From the NCBI GenBank assembly GCA_905213725.1, contig CAJMJM010000001.1, positions 1-64,000 of the forward strand: DNA of 64,000 nt, written 5' to 3'. Each line of letters opens with the position of its first letter. The first letter of the stretch is position 1. The notes below the pieces were generated by a model. That model did not search any database. It had not been told where the DNA came from and was given only the letters and a program-made list of their open reading frames with translations. The DNA is from Collinsella aerofaciens. Its GTDB lineage: Bacteria > Actinomycetota > Coriobacteriia > Coriobacteriales > Coriobacteriaceae. The translations under genes and the position numbers were made by a program. This document shows positions 35,732-43,372 of the stretch, piece by piece.

Positions 35732-37750
35732 GCCGCACAGATGCCGTTCCTCACTTGGCTGTTGGGTGGCAGGGTTGCCCCCACGCCCACGAGCGCCCTG
35801 CTGCACTCGTCAACCATGGTCAAAGCCGGCGTGTTCCTGATGGTCAAGCTGAGCCCGCTCTATGCCATCTATCCCGTGACCGGCTTTATGGTCACGAGCG
35901 TGGGCGCCATCACGTTTTTGCTCGCTGCCCTTATGGCCATCTCGCAGAGCAATGCCAAGCGCGTGCTCGCGTACTCCACCATTTCCAACTTGGGCCTCAT
36001 CAGTGCTTGCTTGGGTGTCGGCGCGCCCGAGGCCGTATGGGCGGCCATCTTCCTGATCCTGTTCCACACGGTGGCAAAGTCGTTGCTGTTCCTGTGCGTG
36101 GGCACGGCCGAGCATCATATCGGCAGCCGCAATATCGAGGACATGGACGGTATGTTCAGCCGCATGCCGCACCTGACGCGCCTGATGATGCTGGGCATCA
36201 TGGGCATGTTTGTGGCGCCGTTTGGCATGCTCGTGTCCAAGTGGGGCGCCCTGGTGGCGTTCGCGCAGACCGGCAACGTGCTCATGATTATGGTGCTGGC
36301 CTTTGGCTCGGCCGCGACGTTTTTCTTCTGGGGCAAGTGGCTTGCCAAGCTTTCGGGCGTCGACCCCACGGCTCAAAACGTTGAGGTCAATGTCCATAAG
36401 ACCGAATGGATGGCCCTCAACACCATCGCCGCGCTGCTGATTCTGTGCTGCGTGGCGTTCCCGGTTATCTCGAGCGGTCTGGTGTCGCCTTACTTGGCCA
36501 TGGTGTTTGGCCGCGTGCCGTACGTTATTGGCAAGGACGCCATGTACCTGATGGTGGTTATCGTGGCGTTTATCGCCGTGGTGCTGCTGACTTCATTCCG
36601 AGTGAGCAACAAACCGCATGTAAACGTATATCTTTCGGGCGTGGGAACCGACAAATATCGCCATTTCCGCGGCTCGATGGGGCACGAGGTGAAGGCCGAA
36701 AAGCGCAATTGGTACTCGGAGGACGCCCTTGGCGAGAAGCGTATTGGCCCCGCGGGTAGCGTCGTGTGCTGCAGCATTATCTTGTTTGCGCTGCTGTGTT
36801 GCGCGTGGATTGGGCCCGAGCGGCTTGCCATGAGCGCGCCCTCGGTGCTGCGCGGCAAGTATTTCGAGGGTTCGGGCGTCGTGGGCATTTTTATTGGCAC
36901 CGTGGCGTTTGCCTTGCTGGCGCCTTTGGTTGGTGGCCTGATCGACGGCGTTGACCGCAAACTTTCGGCCCGTATGCAGGGCCGCGTGGGCCCGCGCCTG
37001 CTCCAGCCTTTCTACGACGTTGCCAAGCTGCTGCGCAAAGCCCCTGCCAGCGTAAACACCATGGACGATACCTATATGGCGTGCGCGCTCATCTTTACCG
37101 TCGTGGGCGGCGGCATCTTTGTGTCGGGCTCTAACACGCTACTGTGCGCTTTTATGGTGACGCTCGCCGCGATCTTTGTGGTGTTGGCGTCCGCCTCGAC
37201 GCAAAGCCCGTTTGCCCAGGTTGGCGCCGATCGTGAGTTACTGCAGGTTATGAGTTACGAGCCCGCCGTTTTGCTGATGAGCGTGGGCCTGTACCTTGCC
37301 ACCGACAGCTTTGATTCCATCGCCGTGACGGGGCAGTCGGCCCCCATCATCGTGTACAGCGCGCCCATTTTCCTGGCGCTGCTCGCGGTGCTTACCATCA
37401 AGCTGCGCAAGTCGCCGTTTGACCTTTCGTACTCGCATCACGCGCATCAGGAGATCGTCCAGGGCGTCGCCACCGAGATGAGCGGCGGCACGCTGGCCAA
37501 GATGACCCTTATGCACTGGTGCGAGACCGTGCTGTTTTTGATGTGGGTGGGCATGTTCTTTGTTTGGGACAACCCCGTGAGCTGGGTTGTAGCCCTGGTC
37601 GTGATGGCCGCGACGTATTTTGTCGAGGTCCTGATCGACAACACCTTCGCACGCAGCACCTGGCGCAGCTGCTTTAGGCTCGGATGGGGCGTGGCGCTGG
37701 TGTTTGGCCTGCTCAACCTTATGCCCATCCTCGTTGACGTGTTTATTTAG
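35732..37750 (+). pseudogene. echB: Continuation of EchA fused to EchB (NuoH-like)
   Basis: 672 codons in the same frame after the amber. The first part finishes the NuoL-like subunit (MPFLTWLLGGRVAPTPTSAL, LLHSSTMVKAGVFLMVKLSP, AKRVLAYSTISNLGLISA, LFHTVAKSLLFLCVGTAEHH). From about 36850 the chain becomes a NuoH/EchB-type quinone-site-like membrane subunit (LVGGLIDGVDRKLSARMQGR followed by VGPRLLQPFYDVAKLLRK, KLRKSPFDLSYSHHAHQEIV). Most organisms encode these two subunits separately. Reinitiation could start at ATG 35741 but would lack the N-terminal helices, so the complex should need readthrough or an intact sequence. Confidence 0.85.
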
Positions 37751-37762
37751 GAGGCGGCATCC

Positions 37763-38383
37763 ATGGATCATAAAATGTCGCGCTCGCCGTGGGTCATTCA
37801 TTACGACGGCTCGAGCTGCAACGGATGCGATATCGAGGTGCTGGCCTCGCTCACGCCGCTGTTCGATGCGGAGCGCTTTGGCGTGGTCAACACCGGCAAC
37901 CCCAAGCATGCGGACATCTTTTTGGTGACGGGGTCGGTCAATGCCCAGAACCTGCCCGTCGTGCGCCAGATCTACAGCCAGATGCTCGAGCCCAAGTGCG
38001 TGGTGGCGTGCGGCATTTGCGCGTGTTCGGGCGGCGTATTCCGCGATGCCTATAACGTGATCGGCGGCGTGGACCGCGCGATTCCCGTGGACGTGTATGC
38101 GCCCGGGTGCGCCATTCGTCCCGAGACCGTGATCGATGCCATCGTGGAGGCGTGCGGCATCCTTGATCAGAAGGAGGCCGTGATGCGCGCCGGCGGTGAC
38201 CCGCTTACCGTGGGCGGCGCTGCTACCTGGGATGGCGGCGTCGAGTTGGGCGAGGACGGGTTCGTGGCTGCAGCTGGGGCCGGGGCTGACGGTGCCGGTG
38301 ACGCGCCTGCCGAGAAACCCGCAGCGCCTGCCGCTGGTGACGCACCTGCTGAGACGCCCGTCGCTGCAAAGGAGGCCGAGTAA
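37763..38383 (+). CDS. echC: Ech-type hydrogenase small subunit (NuoB/HycG-like)
   Basis: Iron-sulfur subunit that relays electrons to the NiFe site. 206 codons. SSCNGCDIEVLASL gives Cys19 and Cys22; VVACGICACSGGVFRDAYNV and VYAPGCAIRPETVIDAIVEA supply the remaining ligands of one 4Fe-4S cluster. The last 55 residues form an Ala/Gly/Pro/Glu-rich tail (GAGADGAGDAPAEKPAAP) not expected for the core fold. It starts 12 bases after the echAB stop with GGAGGCGG upstream and overlaps the next gene by one base. Confidence 0.9.
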   Translation: MDHKMSRSPWVIHYDGSSCNGCDIEVLASLTPLFDAERFGVVNTGNPKHADIFLVTGSVNAQNLPVVRQIYSQMLEPKCVVACGICACSGGVFRDAYNVIGGVDRAIPVDVYAPGCAIRPETVIDAIVEACGILDQKEAVMRAGGDPLTVGGAATWDGGVELGEDGFVAAAGAGADGAGDAPAEKPAAPAAGDAPAETPVAAKEAE

Positions 38384-39102
38384 TGCAAAAGGCTATCTAT
38401 ACCACCGTCGGGCTCGACGAGCTCCTGCCGCATGTGCAGGCGCTCAAGGGCGTCGGCGCGCGCTTTGTGCAAATGCACGCCGAGCGCTGTGTGGACGACG
38501 GATCGTATCGCCTGGTCTATACGTTTATCAACGTCCGTGCTGCTCAGGAGCAGATTGCGCAGGACGGCAGCTATGCGATCGAGAACCTGGTGGTTGAGGG
38601 AATTAATCAGTACCAGGAGATTCCGTCCATCAGCTCGTACTATCCGGCAGTATTCCCGTTTGAAAACGAAGCGCACGACCTGTTTGGTTTTGCCATTACC
38701 GATATGCAGATTGACTTTAAGGGCTTTTTCTACCAGGTCTCGACTGCCGAGCCCATGAGCGTTATCACGCCCGAGGTGAAGGCCGCGCGCGAGAAAGCCA
38801 TGAAGGTCCGTGCCGCTGCCGAGGCCAAGGCGCGCAAGGCCGCGGCCGAGAAGGCTGCTACTGCCACGGCCGCTGCGGGGGAGGGCACTGCGGGCGCTGG
38901 CGATGCTGCGGGCGCTGCCGTCGCTCAGCCCGCTGCGGCTGCCGGCTCCGATGCTCAGCACGATGAAACTGCTGCGAAGGCCGCGCTCAAGGCTGCCGAG
39001 ATGGAGGCAAAGCTCGCCGCCATGGATCCCGAGAAAGCGGCCAAGGTCCGCGCGGCGCTTGCCGCCAAGGCCGCCCGCGACAAGCAGAAAAAGGAGGCGT
39101 AA
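38383..39102 (+). CDS. echD: Ech-type hydrogenase 30-kDa subunit (NuoC-like) with Ala/Lys-rich tail
   Basis: 239 codons. The first 120 residues are NuoC-like (SYRLVYTFINVRAAQE, EIPSISSYYPAVFPFENEAH followed by DLFGFAITDMQIDFKG, the conserved ...E..D.FG signature). The remaining half is a long Ala, Lys and Glu-rich helix (AAREKAMKVRAAAEAKARKA-type repeats) probably forming a coiled coil. It starts within the TAATG overlap with echC and ends 5 bases before echE, so the four genes are tightly coupled. Confidence 0.85.
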   Translation: MQKAIYTTVGLDELLPHVQALKGVGARFVQMHAERCVDDGSYRLVYTFINVRAAQEQIAQDGSYAIENLVVEGINQYQEIPSISSYYPAVFPFENEAHDLFGFAITDMQIDFKGFFYQVSTAEPMSVITPEVKAAREKAMKVRAAAEAKARKAAAEKAATATAAAGEGTAGAGDAAGAAVAQPAAAAGSDAQHDETAAKAALKAAEMEAKLAAMDPEKAAKVRAALAAKAARDKQKKEA

Positions 39103-39107
39103 GGTCC

Positions 39108-40196
39108 ATGGCACATCGCTCCGTTATTCCGTTTGGCCCGCAGCACCCGGTGCTGCCCGAGCCGCTTCATCTGGACCTGGTAATCGAGGACGACCGCGTC
39201 ATCGAGGCAATTCCGCAGATCGGCTTTGTGCACCGCGGGCTCGAGAAGCTCACCGAGAAGCGCGACATGCACCAGTTTGGCTACATCGCCGAGCGCATCT
39301 GTGGCATCTGCGCCGTGGGCCACAGCTACGGTTATGCCAGCGCCTGCGAGCGCATGCTCGACATCGAGGTGCCCGGCCGCGTGCAGTATATCCGCACCAT
39401 TTTGCACGAGCTTTCGCGTATTCATTCGCACCTGTTGTGGCTGGGTCTGCTCGCCGACGCCTTTGGCTTCGAGGCACTGTTCTATCGGTCGTGGACCCTG
39501 CGCGAGCAGATTCTCAAGATCTTCGAGAGCACGTGCGGTGGCCGCGTGATTCTGTCGATTAACGAGATCGGCGGCCTTAAGCACGATATCGAGGACTCCG
39601 AGCTGGCCGGAATTGTCCAGACGCTCGATGCCATGCGTCCCGACTACGAGGCCCTGGTGCATACGTTTTTGGACGATGACAGCTGCGGCGAGCGCTTGCA
39701 TGGCGTGGGTGTGATCAGCAAGAAAGATGCGCTGGATCTGTCGATGGTCGGCCCGTTTGGGCGCGCCTCGGGCGTGGATTACGACGTGCGCATGTTTGGC
39801 GACGGTGCCTATGCGGATCTGGTTGCGTTTGAGCCCATCGTTGCTACCGATGGCGATTGCTATGCCCGCTGCCAGGTGCGCTGTGCCGAGGTCACGCAGG
39901 CCATGGACATCATTAAGGAGCTTGTGGGCAAGATTCCGCACGACGGGATAGGCGGGCGCACCAAGCTTACACCGGCCGACGGCGCACGCGGCGAGGTTGT
40001 GATTGAGCAGCCGCGCGGCGAGGCGTATTACTATGTGCGCGGTAACGGCACCAAGAACCTGGACCGCTTCCGCGTGCGCACGCCGACGTCGCAGAACCTG
40101 GCGGGTCTGACACATGCGCTGCAGGGCGTGCTCCTTGCCAACGTGCCCATGATTATCCTGACCATCGACCCCTGCATTAGCTGCACGGAAAGGTAG
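39108..40196 (+). CDS. echE: Ech-type NiFe hydrogenase large subunit (NuoD/HycE-like)
   Basis: Catalytic subunit, 362 codons. The two nickel-binding pairs are intact: RICGICAVGH (Cys65, Cys68) and DPCISCTER (Cys356, Cys359), which separates it from complex-I NuoD. Other matches: FGPQHPVLPEPLHLDLVIED, FVHRGLEKL, RIHSHLLWLGLLADAFGFE, NEIGGLKHDIEDSE. The protein ends at the Arg right after the last ligand, exactly where longer hydrogenases are cut by a maturation protease, so no cleavable tail exists. No maturation genes (hyp) are in the window. Confidence 0.92.
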   Translation: MAHRSVIPFGPQHPVLPEPLHLDLVIEDDRVIEAIPQIGFVHRGLEKLTEKRDMHQFGYIAERICGICAVGHSYGYASACERMLDIEVPGRVQYIRTILHELSRIHSHLLWLGLLADAFGFEALFYRSWTLREQILKIFESTCGGRVILSINEIGGLKHDIEDSELAGIVQTLDAMRPDYEALVHTFLDDDSCGERLHGVGVISKKDALDLSMVGPFGRASGVDYDVRMFGDGAYADLVAFEPIVATDGDCYARCQVRCAEVTQAMDIIKELVGKIPHDGIGGRTKLTPADGARGEVVIEQPRGEAYYYVRGNGTKNLDRFRVRTPTSQNLAGLTHALQGVLLANVPMIILTIDPCISCTER

Positions 40197-40203
40197 GCGC
40201 GGC

Positions 40204-40545
40204 ATGAGTTTACTGACATTTGCCAAGACGGCCTTAGGTTCTATGGTCAAGCAGCCGGTCACGGTGCGCTATCCGCAGGAGAAGCTGACGGCACCCGAGC
40301 GCTTGCGCGGGCATATCGTCAACGACATGGACGTGTGCATCTGCTGCGGCATGTGCGCGCGCCGCTGCCCGGCGGGCGCGCTCGCGGTCGATCGCAAGGG
40401 CGGTACCTGGTCGATCGACCCGTACGCTTGCGTGGTGTGCGGTGAGTGCATCGAGAGCTGCCCCAAGCACTGCCTGACTATGGACACCGCCCGCACCCCA
40501 GTCGCAGCGGACAAGACTCCCACAGTAGAAACCAAACCGGAATAG
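40204..40545 (+). CDS. echF: Ech-type hydrogenase ferredoxin subunit (NuoI-like), two 4Fe-4S clusters
   Basis: 113 codons with two classic 4Fe-4S motifs, CICCGMCARRCPAGAL and CVVCGECIESCPKHCL. It accepts electrons from soluble ferredoxin and passes them to the small subunit. The gene order L-H fused, B, C, D, I matches echABCDEF. It is the last gene of the operon and is followed by the second composite palindrome locus rather than an ordinary terminator. Confidence 0.92.
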   Translation: MSLLTFAKTALGSMVKQPVTVRYPQEKLTAPERLRGHIVNDMDVCICCGMCARRCPAGALAVDRKGGTWSIDPYACVVCGECIESCPKHCLTMDTARTPVAADKTPTVETKPE

Positions 40546-40630
40546 CGCCGGAATAGAGCTGGAATAGGGGCCGGTGGGGCAAAAATGCCCCACCGGCCCC
40601 GCGCTTAAACGCGCGGCTGGGCCGCCGCAA

Positions 40631-40786
40631 ACAAAACTATGCCGGTTTACGGGGCTGGATGGCGAACCTCCGACCATACGGAAAAACACAAAAACAAAAC
40701 CGCAGGTAGATAGCCTGCCGTTTTTCAAAAAATGAGGGTATGGATGAGGGTCCCGACTTTTGCCCCGTAATCCGGCATAGTTTTGA
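40631..40786 (+). repeat. Long palindromic repeat, subtype A, copy 2
   Basis: The left end begins CAAAACTATGCCGGTTTACG (40632) and the right end is at 40762-40786 with one mismatch (TAATCCGG). Interior core AAAACCGCAGGTAGATAGCC folding on GCCGTTTTT, with CCGACCATAC and GGTATGGATGAGG further out. Plus orientation. It lies 86 bases after echF. Confidence 0.85.
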
Positions 40787-40812
40787 AATAGCACCATATC
40801 CGTAGAAGCCCT

Positions 40813-40850
40813 TGATCTCCCGTGGACAGAGGGAAACGGATCATTTTTGC
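40813..40850 (+). repeat. Linker element C, copy 2a
   Basis: GTGGACAGAGGGAAACGG followed by ATCATTTTTGCC, between palindromes A and B. Confidence 0.55.
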
Positions 40851-40878
40851 CTTGCGAGGGCTGCCGCGTGACCCGTCT

Positions 40879-41038
40879 GCCACGAAATGGGCCTATCTAC
40901 TACGTTTAGGCGGCAGCCCTCGACCACGTCAAGTAATGCGAAATGAAAACCGCAGGTAGAACGCTTGCAGTTTTTCATGAAAAGCGGCTATGGTCGGGGG
41001 TATCGAGTCAAACGTAGTAGATGGCCCGATTTCGTGGC
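40879..41038 (+). repeat. Long palindromic repeat, subtype B, copy 2
   Basis: Ends GCCACGAAATGGGCCTATCT... and the inverse GTAGTAGATGGCCCGATTTC up to CGTGGC. Interior core AAAACCGCAGGTAGAACGC folding on GCAGTTTTTC, with GGCTATGGTCGGGGGTATCG on the right. Plus orientation. Confidence 0.85.
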
Positions 41039-41053
41039 GAGCGTTACCAACTG

Positions 41054-41090
41054 ATTCCCCGGGGACGGAGGAAAACGGGTCATTTTTGCC
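41054..41090 (+). repeat. Linker element C, copy 2b
   Basis: GGGGACGGAGGAAAACGG followed by GTCATTTTTGCC. The rest of the gap up to the adhesin start (41091-41263) has a CACCTGCC... AT-richer stretch that probably contains the adhesin promoter; no clear hexamers were fixed. Confidence 0.6.
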
Positions 41091-41263
41091 TGATGGCTCC
41101 GAGTCGCACCCGTTTTCCTGCGAAAACGCCGTGTCTCAACTTTGGTGAGACATTTGTCTCACGCCCAAAACCGAATCTGGAACATGTGTCACCTGCCCTA
41201 ATTGTATCTCATTCCGTAACTTTAGGCTGATGCAAGGTCTGAGCCTGCGAGAAGGGAGACACG

Positions 41264-43372
41264 ATGGGTAAGTACACGAGGGGTCTCTTGGCGGTGATAC
41301 TGGCCGTAGTGCTGGTGTTGCCAGCCGCAGCATTCGCCATGCTGCCCGAGGCCAACGCCAGGTCCAGCACAGGAATGGACGGACCGATAATGACCGGAAA
41401 GGTCGCCGACCCCGACACCAGCGGTCGCTGGGAAATCTGGGCGGCAGGCCACGGTGGCAATAAGGTAACGACCCAAAACGTCGGTCGAATCTGGACCGAC
41501 AAGACGGTCAAGGCAACCGAGGAAAACGAAGAGTCGGACTTTTTGACCACGCTTTCGGCGATGTCCTCGACGTCTAATTCAACCGTGACGGTCACCACGC
41601 CGCTTGACATCGTGATGGTGCTGGATGCCTCTGGCTCGATGGATGATCCTATGGGTGGCGGAGATTCCACCAAGCGTATCGATGCACTGAAGAGCGCTGC
41701 GAACAGCTTTATCAATACCATTGCCAAGCAAAACGAGGGTATCGAGGGTGTCGATAGGCAGCACAGGGTTGCCATTGTTAAGTTTGCGGGTGATAAGACC
41801 AATAAGGTCGGCAATGACCAGTACAAGAAAGGGCAATTTTGGTACAACAACTCGCAGGTGATGAAGGGTTTGACCGATTGCTCTGGCGGCAACGTGAAAG
41901 TTCTTGAGGATACAGTTGCTGGAATCAAACCAAGCGGTGCCACGCGTGCCGACTATGGTCTGGAACTGGCCGGGGATATCACTTTTGGCCGCGCAGATGC
42001 CAAGAAGATCGTTGTGTTCTTTACCGACGGCAAGCCAACGAGCTTCAGCGAGTTTGATTCTGACGTCGCCAAGGGTGCCGTGACGGCTGCCAAGAAGATG
42101 AAGGATGGCAAAGCCACCGTTTATACCATCGGCATCTTTAGTGGAGCGGACCCCGCTGACGATCCCTCGAAAGAGGGGACAAGCGACGTCAACAAGTTTA
42201 TGCACGCCGTGTCGAGTAATTATCCCGATGCCACGTCGTATGCGAGCGCCAAGCTTGGCACACGCGCGGAAAACTCCGACTACTACAAGTCGGCGACCAA
42301 CGCCGAAGAGCTCAAGAAGGTCTTCGACGACATCTCACAGGCCATCACATCGGAGGCGCCTTATCCGACCGAAATCCATAAGGGCTACGACGAGACCAAG
42401 TCCGGCTACATTACGTTTACCGACGAGCTGGGCGACTTTATGCAGGTCGACGGATTTACCGAAGTCGTCATCAACGGCACGCCGTTTACCGAGGCGAGCA
42501 AGACGTTCAACAAAGAAACCAATACCGACACATACGAGTTCACCGGCAAGGCAAAAGACCTGCTCATCACCGTGCAGCGTGCTGGCGCTGACAATCCCCA
42601 GAAGGGCGATATCGTAACGGTTAACATTCCTGCGTCGTTGATTCCGCTGAGCCACTTTAAGACCGTAGACGGCAAGCTTTCGGTCGACAACGCTAAGCCC
42701 ATTCAGGTGAAGTATGCCTCGAGCGTGAAGAGCGCCGCACTTGACAACCTGTTTACGCCCGAGAAGGTCACGGGGCTCAAGGACTACATCGAGCATAATA
42801 CGACTGTCGTTGACGGCACCAAGACCGTGAGCTTCTACGCGAACAAGTGGAGCGGTGGTGCGTTGGGTGATACGGTTGCGACCTTTGAGCCGGCCGACAC
42901 CAACCGCTACTACTACTTCCAGAAGCAGACTCCCATTTACACGGACAAGGACTGCACACAGCCTGCAAAGAATTCGCTGACAGATACTGGCACCTATTAC
43001 TACAAGGATGAGTTTGAGGAGCAGGGCGAGAACGGCGAGGCCAAGCCCGCCACTGCCGTCATCGAGTTTATCGGCGGCGACGCTGCCAAGTTTGACGGCG
43101 CTATTGTTGCCGACAAGGACGGCAACCTTTCGTTTAGCGTGGGAACCGCGCGTCTGGCCTTTATCGACGAGCTCCACACCACCAAGGGCAGCGTGGGCGG
43201 CAACAGCACTGGTACCGCGACCGACGTTCTCAACCCCAAATGGAACAACGTGTCCGCCAAGGCGGCTGCGACGCATGTCAATTCCTATCTGGGCAACAAC
43301 GGCAAGATCAGCTTTGCGTATGACATGACGCCGGCAATGGTGAACACCAAGGCCAGCTTTGGTCTAACCTAG
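41264..43372 (+). CDS. Secreted von Willebrand A domain adhesin, N-terminal part (amber-terminated)
   Basis: 702 codons. Signal peptide YTRGLLAVILAVVLVLPAAAFA at residues 4-25. The vWA domain begins near residue 120 with the metal-binding site IVMVLDASGSMDDP, and continues with ALKSAANSFINTIAKQ, GATRADYGLELAGD and KKIVVFFTDGKPTSFSEFD. Beta-rich regions follow, and the frame ends at TAG 43370-43372 inside FGLT-stop-VLEGRDW. The next codons continue the same frame into the isopeptide repeats, so the native protein is most likely one chain of about 2,100 residues. As read here, the vWA part would be secreted without a cell-wall anchor. GAAGGGAG precedes the ATG. Confidence 0.88.
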   Translation: MGKYTRGLLAVILAVVLVLPAAAFAMLPEANARSSTGMDGPIMTGKVADPDTSGRWEIWAAGHGGNKVTTQNVGRIWTDKTVKATEENEESDFLTTLSAMSSTSNSTVTVTTPLDIVMVLDASGSMDDPMGGGDSTKRIDALKSAANSFINTIAKQNEGIEGVDRQHRVAIVKFAGDKTNKVGNDQYKKGQFWYNNSQVMKGLTDCSGGNVKVLEDTVAGIKPSGATRADYGLELAGDITFGRADAKKIVVFFTDGKPTSFSEFDSDVAKGAVTAAKKMKDGKATVYTIGIFSGADPADDPSKEGTSDVNKFMHAVSSNYPDATSYASAKLGTRAENSDYYKSATNAEELKKVFDDISQAITSEAPYPTEIHKGYDETKSGYITFTDELGDFMQVDGFTEVVINGTPFTEASKTFNKETNTDTYEFTGKAKDLLITVQRAGADNPQKGDIVTVNIPASLIPLSHFKTVDGKLSVDNAKPIQVKYASSVKSAALDNLFTPEKVTGLKDYIEHNTTVVDGTKTVSFYANKWSGGALGDTVATFEPADTNRYYYFQKQTPIYTDKDCTQPAKNSLTDTGTYYYKDEFEEQGENGEAKPATAVIEFIGGDAAKFDGAIVADKDGNLSFSVGTARLAFIDELHTTKGSVGGNSTGTATDVLNPKWNNVSAKAAATHVNSYLGNNGKISFAYDMTPAMVNTKASFGLT

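Noticed and set aside
34868..40545. Complex I (nuo) operon
   Set aside because: The large subunit retains both CxxC nickel pairs, only one NuoL-like subunit exists, and NuoE/F/G, A, J and K are missing; the order matches Ech.
35729..43372. Pyrrolysine or general amber recoding
   Set aside because: No pyl genes or tRNA-CUA in the window, all other genes use TAG as an ordinary stop (for example at 24506 and 25208), and only two cases exist. Kept only as an alternative.
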